DNA from: Reichenbachiella ulvae
Lineage (GTDB): Bacteria > Bacteroidota > Bacteroidia > Cytophagales > Cyclobacteriaceae
NCBI RefSeq assembly: GCF_025833875.1
Contig: NZ_JAOYOD010000001.1
Span: forward strand, 3,348,001 to 3,412,000
Direction of reading: 5' to 3'
DNA length: 64,000 bases
The translations under genes were made by a program, and so were the position numbers. Every line of letters starts with the position of its first letter. Position 1 is the stretch's first letter. The notes under the pieces were generated by a model, which was given only the letters and a program-made list of their open reading frames with translations, had not been told where the DNA came from and made no database searches. Below, in pieces: positions 1 through 9,731 of the stretch.

Positions 1-690
1 GACGATGTCTTCTATCACGGTATTTTTAGACAACTGATGGGTGGACCAAATGGACTCAGCTACATCTGATGCCTTGATGAATCGACTCTCAGGCAATTCC
101 ACTCCTTCCCAGCTGGCTGTAAGTGTAGCACCCGGCATCACAGAGATCACCCGAAGACCTTTGTCCTGAAGCTCGAATCTCAGATTTTGAGAAAAACCGT
201 ATAAAGCAAATTTAGATATACTATAAGATCCTCCATTAGTATAGGCCTTGAGACTGGCTACCGAGCAGATATTAAAAATATCCCCTGTTTTTGCTTCCAG
301 CATTCTTGGCAGCAGCTTTCGGGTCAGATGATAGACGCTGTAGAGGTTGGTATCGATCATCAGCTCCAAATTGCCTTCTGCTTCTTCCAGCAAAGATCCC
401 GGCAAAAACACGCCAGCATTGTTGATCAATACATCCACGGTAGAAACGGTACCCAAAACCCAATCAGCAAAGGCCAATACCTGGCCCTTCTGAGACAGAT
501 CTGCAGAAAAGGTGTGTATTTTCGCATTGGGAAAGCGAGACTGCACATCATCCTCCATAGCCAACAAATCCTTTTGATTGCGGGCGCAAGCCAGTATTTC
601 ATATCCTTCTTGAGCAAAACGCTCGATTACCGCTCTGCCGATTCCTTTGGTTCCTCCTGTTACTATGACGTTCTTCATATCTCTATTCAT
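1..690 (-). CDS. SDR-family short-chain dehydrogenase/reductase, partial (C-terminus outside window)
   Basis: The reading frame runs without a stop from an ATG at 690 (a second in-frame ATG lies at 678) to base 1, giving 230 codons, so the C-terminal end is cut off by the window edge. The protein opens with the Rossmann glycine motif of classical SDRs (TGGTKGIG, about residues 10-17), has NNAG near residue 90 and the catalytic Ser with YxxxK written as SYSISK. It is an NAD(P)-dependent oxidoreductase of the cytoplasm; the substrate cannot be told from these motifs. It is divergent from the lipid-transport genes that begin at 841. Family assignment is firm, function open. Confidence 0.9.
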   Translation of the reverse strand, partial: MNRDMKNVIVTGGTKGIGRAVIERFAQEGYEILACARNQKDLLAMEDDVQSRFPNAKIHTFSADLSQKGQVLAFADWVLGTVSTVDVLINNAGVFLPGSLLEEAEGNLELMIDTNLYSVYHLTRKLLPRMLEAKTGDIFNICSVASLKAYTNGGSYSISKFALYGFSQNLRFELQDKGLRVISVMPGATLTASWEGVELPESRFIKASDVAESIWSTHQLSKNTVIEDIV

Positions 691-840
691 AAAACTGAAA
701 ATTAATCAAACAACCCAGCCTCGCAGAAGACCGTAGAAAAATATTTTAGCATTGAAGTAAAAAATGGCCAGAGTTGACCGTCAATTGACTTTTAGTTCTA
801 TTAAAATTATTAATTTGGAGCTTAGAACATAAATCAGCAC

Positions 841-1569
841 ATGCGCAGTTTCGGACGCTTTATTATTTTCATTCAAACCATGCTGGTCAGGCGCGAGTCT
901 TTTTCGACTTACGTCAAACTCATCATCGAAGAAACCATCAAAATCGGCGTAAACACCGTGTTTTTAGTGGCGATTGTTTCGACCTTCATTGGTGCAGTGA
1001 CCACCCTACAGACGGCTTACAACCTGGTCAGTCCTTTCATACCCTCCTATGTCATATCGATGGTGGTGCGAGACATGACTGTACTGGAGCTGGCCCCAAC
1101 TGTGATGGCGATTGTTTATGCCGGTAAGGTAGGATCCAATATCGCGGGTGAGCTCGGGACGATGCGAATTACAGAGCAAGTAGATGCACTAGAGGTGATG
1201 GGAATCAACGCCACTTCCTATCTCGTACTGCCCAAAATCATCGCATCGATCATCGCCTACCCTATGTTGGTCGTAATATCAGCATTTCTTTCTTTGGTAG
1301 GTGGCTACATAGCGGGCTCTCTGGCTGGAGTGATCACCCCGACAGAATTTGTATACGGTATACGCTACGAGTTCATAGAGTTCAACATCACCTTTGCTTT
1401 GACGAAGGCCTATGTATTTGCTTTTCTGGTAGCAGCCATTTCTGCTTACAAAGGTTTCTATACCAAAGGAGGTGCTTTGGAGGTAGGGGTAGCAAGTACC
1501 GCAGCAGTAACCAACAGTTGTATTGCGATCCTTTGTGCCGATTTCTTACTGACTAAATTGATGCTCTGA
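841..1569 (+). CDS. mlaE: MlaE-family ABC transporter permease (phospholipid transport)
   Basis: 242-residue integral membrane protein of the MlaE/TtgB permease family (COG0767), the inner-membrane channel of a phospholipid or steroid transport system that keeps outer-membrane lipid asymmetry. Visible are about five hydrophobic segments and the family core with ELAPTVMAIVYAGKVGSNI followed by GELGTMRITEQVDALEVMG, the cytoplasmic coupling region. Length is a little short of the E. coli protein (260). It is followed after one base by its ATPase at 1571, so the two are one operon. No MCE-domain MlaD gene follows here, so the substrate-binding partner must be encoded elsewhere. Start ATG 841 is the only one that keeps the N-terminus intact. 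Confidence 0.93.
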   Translation: MRSFGRFIIFIQTMLVRRESFSTYVKLIIEETIKIGVNTVFLVAIVSTFIGAVTTLQTAYNLVSPFIPSYVISMVVRDMTVLELAPTVMAIVYAGKVGSNIAGELGTMRITEQVDALEVMGINATSYLVLPKIIASIIAYPMLVVISAFLSLVGGYIAGSLAGVITPTEFVYGIRYEFIEFNITFALTKAYVFAFLVAAISAYKGFYTKGGALEVGVASTAAVTNSCIAILCADFLLTKLML

Positions 1570-1570
1570 C

Positions 1571-2326
1571 ATGATAGAAGCGAATAGAATCAGCAAATCA
1601 TTTGAAGGCAAACTCATACTTGACGATATTAGCGCCAAGTTTCATAAAGGAAAGACCAATCTAATCATTGGATCCAGTGGTACGGGTAAAAGTGTCTTTC
1701 TAAAGAATCTAGTGGGCCTCGTTCAGCCTGATGAAGGAGAGGTGCTCTATGATGGTCGTAACTTTACCCATTCGGACAAAACTACCAAGGCAGACATTCG
1801 TCGCGAGATAGGTATGCTCTTTCAAGGTGGGGCACTTTTTGATTCTAAAAATGTGGAGCAAAACATCATGTTCCCACTGGATGTGTTGACAGACATGCCT
1901 TTGGACGAAAAGCAGGACCGCGTCAATTACTGTCTGGAAAGAGTGGGCCTAGTGGACTCCAATAAGAAAATGCCATCGGAAATAAGTGGTGGAATGAAAA
2001 AGCGAGTTGGAATCGCCAGAGCCATCGTCAACAACAGCAAATACCTTTTTTGTGACGAACCTAACTCTGGTTTGGATCCTCAAACTTCAATCGTGATCGA
2101 CAATCTGATCTACGACATCACCGAAGAGCTAGACATCACCACCATAGTCGTGACCCATGATATGAACTCTGTAATGGAGATTGGCGAGAATATCGTTTTC
2201 CTCTACAAAGGAAAGAAACTCTGGGAGGGCAACAATGAAAACATTTTTGATTGTGATTGCAAAGAATTGGAGGATTTCATCTTCGCCAACAAACTGATGA
2301 GGGCTGTAAAAAAGAATAGAGGTTAA
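1571..2326 (+). CDS. mlaF: MlaF-family ABC transporter ATP-binding protein
   Basis: 251-residue ABC ATPase. The Walker A motif reads GSSGTGKS (about residues 35-42), the Q-loop is MLFQGGALFD, the ABC signature is ISGGMKKRV and Walker B is YLFCDEPNSGLD, followed by the switch histidine in VVTHD. SGGMKKR and the GGALFD stretch are typical of the MlaF group rather than of sugar or peptide importers. It would energise the MlaE permease encoded one base upstream. The gene ends in a perfect 12-bp hairpin that contains its stop codon. Family knowledge assigns lipid transport between the membranes; direction of transport is not deducible. Confidence 0.94.
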   Translation: MIEANRISKSFEGKLILDDISAKFHKGKTNLIIGSSGTGKSVFLKNLVGLVQPDEGEVLYDGRNFTHSDKTTKADIRREIGMLFQGGALFDSKNVEQNIMFPLDVLTDMPLDEKQDRVNYCLERVGLVDSNKKMPSEISGGMKKRVGIARAIVNNSKYLFCDEPNSGLDPQTSIVIDNLIYDITEELDITTIVVTHDMNSVMEIGENIVFLYKGKKLWEGNNENIFDCDCKELEDFIFANKLMRAVKKNRG

Positions 2327-2346
2327 CCAAGCGATAACCTCTATTC
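2314..2346. terminator. Bidirectional hairpin terminator after mlaF
   Basis: A perfect 12-bp inverted repeat, 2314-2325 (GAATAGAGGTTA) against 2335-2346, with a 9-nt loop. It contains the mlaF stop codon on the plus strand and the stop codon of the short minus-strand ORF at 2341-2460. No long T-run follows, so it may act partly as a stabilising 3' stem. Confidence 0.7.
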
Positions 2347-2460
2347 CTGAACATAATAACCTATAATCTCGGTTTCACTCTTCTCTAGGTGTTCAGCCAT
2401 AGGACGAACATCATTGAGCAATACGAAATTATCATTGCCACTAATTTGAACAACTTCCAT
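2341..2460 (-). CDS. Small ORF, 39 residues, possible gene or gene remnant
   Basis: ATG at 2460 to TAG at 2341-2343. The translation begins MEVVQISGNDNFVLLNDV and ends IIGYYVQE. It looks like real protein sequence (balanced acidic and hydrophobic residues) rather than noise, and its stop codon lies inside the hairpin shared with mlaF, as expected for a convergent gene. The frame is closed a few codons above the ATG. I do not recognise it. It could be a small protein or the surviving 3' end of a decayed gene. From 2461 to 2625 I see no further feature, only AT-rich sequence. Confidence 0.3.
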   Translation of the reverse strand: MEVVQISGNDNFVLLNDVRPMAEHLEKSETEIIGYYVQE

Positions 2461-2625
2461 GGGAAGCTGTAACCATTCTTAAGTAAACTTAAAACCATCA
2501 TATTAATTTTCAATTAGTGATATTCGAAGTACACTATTAATGATCTTAGATCATAATTTATTATGTGAACGACCGACTTTTTTCGATGGACATATTCAAT
2601 TTTACAATGAATGCTTTTTGAGGTT

Positions 2626-5600
2626 TTAGAAAAGAGCAGTGATTTGGAGTCGTCCTGTATGAACGGTCGAGAGATCTGCGGACTTTCGTCCTTCATAGCC
2701 CAGTGTCATTTGCAGTCCCGACATCAGCTTCTGACTAAAATTAATCCTCCAGTTATAATTATCTCCTGGCTGTTGGGCATTTAGTAGCTCATAGGCTGCT
2801 GCTGTATTGACCTCTCCCTGATAGTCGATATGCGCATAGCTCACGAATGCGGTCAGGACATTTTTACTGCCATTGGACCAGCGAGTTTCGGTTTCCATTA
2901 CATTCAATCGAGCCTTTTCGTCCACATCAGATCCTTCAGCTATATTCACTTTGTCCTCGTAGCTATAGTCGACCGATACTCGAAAATTGTTCTTAGGCTG
3001 CCAAATCAGTCCCGGTCCCACTTCAACTGCCTGTATAATGTAGTTTCGGTCCTCTGTGTATTGAGAAGCATTTTCTTTCAGTTGGTCACTCCATTGCACA
3101 TTCACGATCCATTCACTTCCGAAATGATAGCGTGCGCTGGCTAACCACTCCCTGCTACTACGCGATTCTATTCCTCTTGAGATCAATTGCTTGGAAGCCT
3201 GTGTCTGATAGCTGAGCTCCCACCCCAGTCCGCGACCACTCCGATTGAAAAAGACAGTACTGCGAATCCCATCTCTTGCATACACCAGGTCATCATCCTT
3301 GATATCCAGGGTAAAGGGATTGAATCGGAGGTCGAGACTTTCACCCGTAGTTTTCTTGTTGATATTGATGCTGGAGGTGTTGGAGAATTGGGATAGGAAA
3401 GCTCTGAATCCTCCTTCACTTGCCCAGCCTCTGGGCATACTCAGATTGGCACTGAAGCTGAATTGGGTCTGAAACGCTTCCACAAACTCAGAGGTAGGAA
3501 CAAAGATTTTGATATAGCGTCTCTCGTCAAAATTGATCGCCTCAAAGAACTCTGTAAGATCTTGCACCCCATCCCCATTCAAATCGCGCCAGGCATGAGT
3601 CCCATCTCCTGTTGCGACCTCTACGAAGATAAACTCTCGCAATATTTCGCGACTACTAGAGGTTGTGTAATTCATATCTGATCTTACATGTCCCTTGAAG
3701 AAGGAACCGCGATAGTGAAGATTTCCCAGAATCAGGCGTTCGTCTTCCAGCTGATCCTCAAAAGCCTGTTGGTAATCCATCTCGCGATAGCTAAAGTTTA
3801 AGCCAAGGTCGTGCCCTTTAGCGATTCGGCTATTGACCTGAGCTCTGGTAGTTCTCGATTGACTATATGGTAACAAGGCGCCTTCTCGTATGGATTGATC
3901 TTCGCGCAAGGTGTAGTCAAGCCTAAACTGTGTGCGAAGGGTATCATGGTTTCGGATGTAAAATTGATGCGATGCATAATTCATCGCAGTCCGAAGCAGT
4001 GAATCATTGGCATTCAAAGACACCTCATTTCTATCCCATTCATATCGATAGCCTGGCACGAGCAAGAACGCATCAAAGAAGCTTTCTGCATACATCCTTC
4101 TCCATTGGGAACGCTCTCTGGCATTCTCACTTTGCAGATCAAATATCCCAGCCTTGACTTTCATTCCACCCAAACTCTGGGCAATGGCTGCCTCCCACTG
4201 TCTTCCTTCCACAGCCCCTTCTTTGTCTCGTAAGGAATACTTTGTCTGTACCAGATTGTTCTTATCCTTTTTCAGTGAAAACCCTGCATTGAAGATATTA
4301 TCAGCACTTCCACTGCTGTCCTGACCAGGTTGGTAGCTCCAGTTACGATCATATTCAATGCTGCGATATCGGTCGATTGGCTTGAAATTCGCCCCGTCAT
4401 ATTCATAATCTACCTGCGCGTCCAGCTTGTAACTACCTACAGGCTTGCCCTTCAGTGCCACTCCAGATTTGATCGCCCAATCCTTGTCATCTTCTGACCC
4501 TTCCGGTGAAAACAAATTTTGATCCTGATCAGAAAAAGCAGCTTCACTGAACACAGACAAATGCTGGGTCAATTGCAATTCAGAACCAAGAGAGATCAAC
4601 TGCCTCATGTTGGGAGCAGGCACAAAGCGGACAGCCTCATATTTACCCTGAGGCTGACCTGATGTGGGAGAAACCCATTCGTATACCCGACCATTCACGT
4701 CATTGTCTACCAAATTGTAACTACCATTCCCAGCCCCCACTTCGCTAAAGGTCACACGGTACAGTTCAGCAGTTGAATCCCGAGAATATACATATACCTG
4801 TTTTGGATTGCCGTCATTGTCCACCGTATCTCTTTGCTCATACAGCACCAAATCAGAATTGTATTCACTGCCTCGTGCACCGTCGATGGCAACAGGCAAA
4901 TCGTCTCCTGCCAAACTGATTTGCTCTTTGTCCTCATTGCTCAGGCTGAAGGCCAGAGGCTTGTTTCGATTGTCCTTCTCTCTATAGTAACCCGCATGAA
5001 ATTTCACCTTCCCCAGATCGAGAGACTGCTGCGCAGCAATGATCGAACGGCTATAGTTGCGATCAGAATACTCGAATGTGACACGGATTCTCGAGAACTG
5101 TGTAATCAGCACACTGGGATTGAAAGTAATCTCCCCAAGATTATAGTCAATGATATAGTCATGATTAAAGCCTCTCTTGAGCAGTTGGCCATCCAGATAG
5201 ACCTTCTCAGAGTTGGCAATGACCACCACATAGTTTTGTCCGGTTGGGCCGTTAAGTTGATAAGGCCCTTGTAGTCCCTCTTCGGCCTGTAGCGTCACAT
5301 CGGCAAACTGACCTTTAGCCGCTGCGATCGCAAGACTACTCTGCCCTTTACCATTTTCACCTATCGAGTAAGAAACCTTCCCTTGTCCCCCCAATGCATT
5401 TTTGTAATGGCGCATAAAATAGGAGTTGGGGTCATTCTGTATTACCACATCACCTGCCATCAAAGAAAGAGAGTCGTTATAGATTTCGAAGGTCACATTG
5501 TCGAACTCCCGAATCTGCTGGGTGTTTCCTTCTGGCTGGAAAGGAACATTCTGATCTGTGATATCCGCACGTATATTCAGGTCATCAGTCAGTTGACCAT

Positions 5601-6093
5601 CCATCTGAAAATTGAAACCTGAAAGCACATTCATGCTCTGGGAATTCCCAAAAGAAACTCCTCGTGTCAGGCTTCCTGCTTTATAAATGTTTGGTGTCTG
5701 AAAAAGCTCATCCTTTTCATATGCATTGACCTCCTGATAGACCAATCGAGGAAAACTGACAGTAGAATCATAGGCTGCTGCTGACCTATTCTGAATCGGC
5801 TGATTTTTCTTCAAAGGGAAATATCGATAACAAATTTCTCCTTTATAATTCTCCTTAAAATCAACCCCTTCATCTCCATTCAGACTAAAAGGACTGTCAG
5901 GTTGCAGTCGAATACTAGAGGGATCTACAATCAGCGAATCAGGCCAGGTGAATGAGCTCCCCTCAACGGATTGACAAACTTGATTGCTGGATTGGGCATT
6001 AACATCCGAACAGAATAGAAATCCCAGTCCCATTCCTAACACCCAAAAAAGGAAGAGTTTTGTTATATGATATAAAGACCTGGAAAATTTCAA
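2626..6093 (-). CDS. Large outer-membrane beta-barrel protein of unknown function
   Basis: 1155 residues starting at TTG 6093; this start is chosen because it gives a basic N-terminus and a signal peptide ending near SDVNAQ, and no ATG lies in a suitable place. After a 100-residue leader region comes a long series of amphipathic beta strands ending in ITALF with a terminal Phe, the mark of outer-membrane barrels handled by BamA. Residues about 270-350 hold GPYQLNGPTGQ and SEKVYLDGQLLKRGF then DYIIDYNLGEITF, a motif set seen in giant Bacteroidota surface proteins. A calcium-type loop DLNGDGVQDLTE is in the middle third. It follows the sensor kinase by 59 bp and may be co-transcribed with it. 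Function not inferred. Confidence 0.75.
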   Translation of the reverse strand: MKFSRSLYHITKLFLFWVLGMGLGFLFCSDVNAQSSNQVCQSVEGSSFTWPDSLIVDPSSIRLQPDSPFSLNGDEGVDFKENYKGEICYRYFPLKKNQPIQNRSAAAYDSTVSFPRLVYQEVNAYEKDELFQTPNIYKAGSLTRGVSFGNSQSMNVLSGFNFQMDGQLTDDLNIRADITDQNVPFQPEGNTQQIREFDNVTFEIYNDSLSLMAGDVVIQNDPNSYFMRHYKNALGGQGKVSYSIGENGKGQSSLAIAAAKGQFADVTLQAEEGLQGPYQLNGPTGQNYVVVIANSEKVYLDGQLLKRGFNHDYIIDYNLGEITFNPSVLITQFSRIRVTFEYSDRNYSRSIIAAQQSLDLGKVKFHAGYYREKDNRNKPLAFSLSNEDKEQISLAGDDLPVAIDGARGSEYNSDLVLYEQRDTVDNDGNPKQVYVYSRDSTAELYRVTFSEVGAGNGSYNLVDNDVNGRVYEWVSPTSGQPQGKYEAVRFVPAPNMRQLISLGSELQLTQHLSVFSEAAFSDQDQNLFSPEGSEDDKDWAIKSGVALKGKPVGSYKLDAQVDYEYDGANFKPIDRYRSIEYDRNWSYQPGQDSSGSADNIFNAGFSLKKDKNNLVQTKYSLRDKEGAVEGRQWEAAIAQSLGGMKVKAGIFDLQSENARERSQWRRMYAESFFDAFLLVPGYRYEWDRNEVSLNANDSLLRTAMNYASHQFYIRNHDTLRTQFRLDYTLREDQSIREGALLPYSQSRTTRAQVNSRIAKGHDLGLNFSYREMDYQQAFEDQLEDERLILGNLHYRGSFFKGHVRSDMNYTTSSSREILREFIFVEVATGDGTHAWRDLNGDGVQDLTEFFEAINFDERRYIKIFVPTSEFVEAFQTQFSFSANLSMPRGWASEGGFRAFLSQFSNTSSININKKTTGESLDLRFNPFTLDIKDDDLVYARDGIRSTVFFNRSGRGLGWELSYQTQASKQLISRGIESRSSREWLASARYHFGSEWIVNVQWSDQLKENASQYTEDRNYIIQAVEVGPGLIWQPKNNFRVSVDYSYEDKVNIAEGSDVDEKARLNVMETETRWSNGSKNVLTAFVSYAHIDYQGEVNTAAAYELLNAQQPGDNYNWRINFSQKLMSGLQMTLGYEGRKSADLSTVHTGRLQITALF

Positions 6094-6152
6094 TACCTGC
6101 GCTTTTGCCTGATTAACAGCAAAAAGAACGATAATATTTGATAAAACAAGGA

Positions 6153-9100
6153 TTATGAGACAGGCACAGGCTCAATCCTATCCATCTGAATAAAGAAAGT
6201 CGTGCCCTTGCCCTCTACAGACTCGAACCAAATACTCCCACCGACCTGCTCAATGCCGCGCTTAGCCACTGCCAGTCCGATCCCTGAACCTGTCTCCTTG
6301 GTACTAAAGTTAGGCACAAATACTTTCTCTTTGATATCCTCTGGAATTCCGTTTCCATTGTCTTCAAAACTGATCAGCAGCTGATGCTCATCACCCGTCA
6401 ACTTCACTTTCAGCAAAGGATCGGCGACATCTTTCATGGCTTGAAAGGCATTTAGAATCAGGTTATTGAATATTCGCCCGAAGAGTTTCACGTCTCCTTC
6501 TACCCAATAGTCTCCCTCTTCTTTTTCAAAAAGAATATTCTTGTCGACGTGCAGATCAACAGACTTTTCTAAAGTCTGCCCCAGATCAAAAGGCTCGCGC
6601 ATCGGAGTAGGCATCTTCGCAAAGTGACTAAATGAAGTAACAATCTCATCCAGCGTATCAATTTGACTAAGAAGTATCTCTAGCGATTTTTTATCCTTTT
6701 CATTGGAGCCCAAAATCCTATGAAGATGCTGGATCGTCAGCTTCATTGGTGTCAGAGGATTCTTGATTTCATGAGCCACCTGTTTAGCCATCTCACGCCA
6801 TGCGGCTTCTTTCTCATTTCGAGCCAGCTCTTCTTTGGTTGCCTCCAGTTTACCGAGCATATTGTTGTACTCATTTACCAGCTCTCCTATCTCGTCATCA
6901 GACTGCCAATCTATGGGCTGGTTCGTCTGCACGAACCCCGTGTCATGCAATCGGTCTGCTATGATCATGATAGGTTTCGTCAAGCGCGAAATCACATAGT
7001 AGGCAATCCCGATTGACAGGATAAAAACGAAAGAAAAAATGATGATAATATTACTAAATACGATCAACTGCTGACGCTCCAGGTGATTTTTAGATCCAAA
7101 ATAGGGAACTGCCAAATAGCCCAGAACACTGCCATCCTCTGGTGAATTGATGCTTACATATATTGTCTTGTAGAGAAAGGAACCTATTTGTTCTTCTTTT
7201 GCCACATGTTCATTCCTGAGTTCTGAAAGTGATTTGTAGGCCGCTGGGTTCATGTATTCCGAAATAATCCCTGATTCATAAATTTCAGGTGTACTGGACG
7301 CTAGCAATTTTCCCTGCCTGTCGTACACATTGATATCCATCGAAGCATTGGTAGCTAGCTCCGCCACACTATTTTCTAACTGCTCTCGACTTGACCTTTG
7401 CACTTCATATTCTACAAAAATGTCATTTACATTTTCTGCCAATAGCAGTGAGCTCTTCAGGTTGGTCTTATCAATTTCCTTGCGATAAGAACTGTCGGTT
7501 GAGGTCAAAATTGCCACTGCCACCAATAGCAATGGAATCACAAATGAACCCGCTGTAAAAATGAGAATCTTAGTGGAAAAATTAAGGCTGGTAGCTTCAC
7601 TGGTAGTCAGGTAGCGAACCACTCCTATGCAGCTTGTCATCATCAGCAAGAAGACAAACAAGAAGGAGAAATTAGACACTATATCTCGGTTGGCATATAT
7701 CGGTGTGGAGACTATGGTGATTCTGTCCCCGACTACTGCAGCCAGATGTCTGGCACCTTCTCGTTCCAGTCCTTCTTCATATATGCTTTCCCTTTCCAAC
7801 CAATTCATCTCAAAACTGGCCTCATATGGGAAATCACCAGAAACATAAAGCAAAGCACTATCTGCAATTATCGCATGACTGTAGCTGGTATTTGACTTGA
7901 CGCTTCGATCCTGCAGCAACTGTGGCAACACGCGTTTAGAAGAAAAGCGTTTCAACCTCAACTCGATCTCGACATAGCCATTGATATCACCATAGCGCTC
8001 GACCTCCGTGAAACAGATGTATCTTTTCCGCTTATTGATATCCATTCGTCTATCGTAGTATACGTTTTCATAGGAGGTTTGAAATTCCGGGGATTCAAAT
8101 CGCTTCTTGACTCGGGAGTAAGACATCCCACGATATTTTTTTGATAACCCTACTCCATTCTTGTCGAACAAATGGATGTCTATTTCATAATCACTGAAAT
8201 AAGTATTGAGATAAGTTCTTTGGATTTTTCTTTCGATGCTTCGGAGCTGACTTTGGGGATTCAGCATTTTGCTATTGACGACTATGTCCTGCTTGATTTG
8301 CCCCAGGATGTTTGACAAGAGATATTCCCCCTCTACATCTCGATCCACCTGTAGGTAAGTAGCAAACTTTTGCATCTTAAACAGCTCATTCCTTTCGTGG
8401 GACTTGTAAATCTCAAAGGAGCCACCAATAGATAATAGTACTACCGTAAACATCAAATAGTTAATACTCTCAAACTTAAGAGAACGCAAACTATGCGGCA
8501 TATTGAAGCCATAAAGTCCCAATATGTAGATCACATTGAGGCCAAATGCCAATAAGAAATTGGGCTTCCAAAAGAAGAAAACGCAAGACAAAAGACCGAT
8601 GGCTATATGCAGTACATTCAAGTCCTTTCTTTCACCCTCCAATTGGGTCAAAATCATGTAGGCCAGATAGTGTGTCCCGAAATAAATGATGGAAAGAACA
8701 CCTATCAAAAAGTAGGAAGTCAGACGCTCAAAGTCAAAATCCATACTATCCGCAATATCCAGGGATATCTGCGAATTGGAAAGTATCAAACTGATCGTGT
8801 TCAGAAGCGTGAATATGCTCAAGTAGCTGAGAAAAAGCACTACACTGCCAATCAGAGCCTTTTTCCTTCCGCTCAGCTGAGATACGAAACCCTTGCCATA
8901 GAGAATGGAGAAAATCAGGATAGTAAGTATGATCCCAAAATTGATAATCGCATCTCCGAGTGTAAAGTAAAGCCAGTTGTAGGTGAAAGTGCTCTGCTCA
9001 AAAATACTTAGCCTAACGAATGAATCAGGCAATTCGATCATCAGCATAGACAAACGCATTGCTAACAAGAGGATCGTCAGTGACAGCAACCCAAAAATAA

Positions 9101-9731
9101 ATCCACGCCTGAGGTTCAACCACTGCGCAAAATGAAATACCAACAGAAATATGGTCAGAAGCAAAACCACCATGACTCCTGTGATGAAGTCATTGATTTG
9201 CTCGTTGTAGTAGGTCTGCCCGTTGCATTCTATATTGAATAGCTCTTCACCCTGATACTTGATTGGAATAGAATTGGGGTCTTCTGTGATCTTGACGTTG
9301 TGAGAGACAATAGATGGATTATACAAATCATCTAGATAAGTACTCGATTGATTGAATTTTCTCCTGACCCAAACCATCGTGACCAGATAGGCATCCTTCT
9401 CTTGCCACGAAATTCTCCTCTTGTTGTATAAAAACTCTCCCTGTTCATTGGCAAGAACCAAATCACTTGTTCGGAAGGGAAAATATTCGAATGGGGGAAT
9501 GTAAGAATAGTCTGACCAGAGAAGCACGTCTCCCCGGACATTGTATATGACAAATTCTACATCGGAAGGTTTGTCCTTGAGGCTACCTTTTTCCTCAATC
9601 TGATCGGCATAGGTATTGAGCTCCTCAAAATGCTGTGCTACTGCAGTAGCTATCTCCTCTGCGATCTGCAGTTCATTTTTTTGAGAATAGCTAAACAATC
9701 CGGCCAAAATAAGGCCAGATAAGGCTGCCAC
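6153..9731 (-). CDS. NtrY-like membrane sensor histidine kinase
   Basis: 1192 residues. The N-terminal half has about ten hydrophobic segments (near residues 180-450, 700-780 and 885-910) separated by two extracytoplasmic regions. A HAMP domain follows (about 910-960), then the phospho-acceptor H-box with AHEIKNPLTPMKL (His near 987), and an ATPase domain with N-box NNLILNAFQAM, G1 DNGNGIP and G2 GSGIGLAVAKRG. It would autophosphorylate on His and signal to a response regulator, but none is encoded in this window. The start is uncertain: GTG 9731 is the first standard start codon, yet the frame is open about 17 codons further up with a basic stretch that would suit the first membrane segment. 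Confidence 0.88.
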   Translation of the reverse strand: MAALSGLILAGLFSYSQKNELQIAEEIATAVAQHFEELNTYADQIEEKGSLKDKPSDVEFVIYNVRGDVLLWSDYSYIPPFEYFPFRTSDLVLANEQGEFLYNKRRISWQEKDAYLVTMVWVRRKFNQSSTYLDDLYNPSIVSHNVKITEDPNSIPIKYQGEELFNIECNGQTYYNEQINDFITGVMVVLLLTIFLLVFHFAQWLNLRRGFIFGLLSLTILLLAMRLSMLMIELPDSFVRLSIFEQSTFTYNWLYFTLGDAIINFGIILTILIFSILYGKGFVSQLSGRKKALIGSVVLFLSYLSIFTLLNTISLILSNSQISLDIADSMDFDFERLTSYFLIGVLSIIYFGTHYLAYMILTQLEGERKDLNVLHIAIGLLSCVFFFWKPNFLLAFGLNVIYILGLYGFNMPHSLRSLKFESINYLMFTVVLLSIGGSFEIYKSHERNELFKMQKFATYLQVDRDVEGEYLLSNILGQIKQDIVVNSKMLNPQSQLRSIERKIQRTYLNTYFSDYEIDIHLFDKNGVGLSKKYRGMSYSRVKKRFESPEFQTSYENVYYDRRMDINKRKRYICFTEVERYGDINGYVEIELRLKRFSSKRVLPQLLQDRSVKSNTSYSHAIIADSALLYVSGDFPYEASFEMNWLERESIYEEGLEREGARHLAAVVGDRITIVSTPIYANRDIVSNFSFLFVFLLMMTSCIGVVRYLTTSEATSLNFSTKILIFTAGSFVIPLLLVAVAILTSTDSSYRKEIDKTNLKSSLLLAENVNDIFVEYEVQRSSREQLENSVAELATNASMDINVYDRQGKLLASSTPEIYESGIISEYMNPAAYKSLSELRNEHVAKEEQIGSFLYKTIYVSINSPEDGSVLGYLAVPYFGSKNHLERQQLIVFSNIIIIFSFVFILSIGIAYYVISRLTKPIMIIADRLHDTGFVQTNQPIDWQSDDEIGELVNEYNNMLGKLEATKEELARNEKEAAWREMAKQVAHEIKNPLTPMKLTIQHLHRILGSNEKDKKSLEILLSQIDTLDEIVTSFSHFAKMPTPMREPFDLGQTLEKSVDLHVDKNILFEKEEGDYWVEGDVKLFGRIFNNLILNAFQAMKDVADPLLKVKLTGDEHQLLISFEDNGNGIPEDIKEKVFVPNFSTKETGSGIGLAVAKRGIEQVGGSIWFESVEGKGTTFFIQMDRIEPVPVS

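Noticed and set aside
841..2326. Complete Mla system
   Set aside because: Only permease and ATPase are present; no MCE-domain (MlaD) gene follows in the window.
2514..2696. 60-codon minus-strand frame overlapping the end of the outer-membrane barrel gene
   Set aside because: It lies largely over the barrel gene's 3' end in another frame, has low-complexity basic content and no start context. A shadow frame.
4834..5274. 146-codon antisense frame in the barrel gene
   Set aside because: No motif, no start context, and the sense frame has clear beta-strand periodicity.
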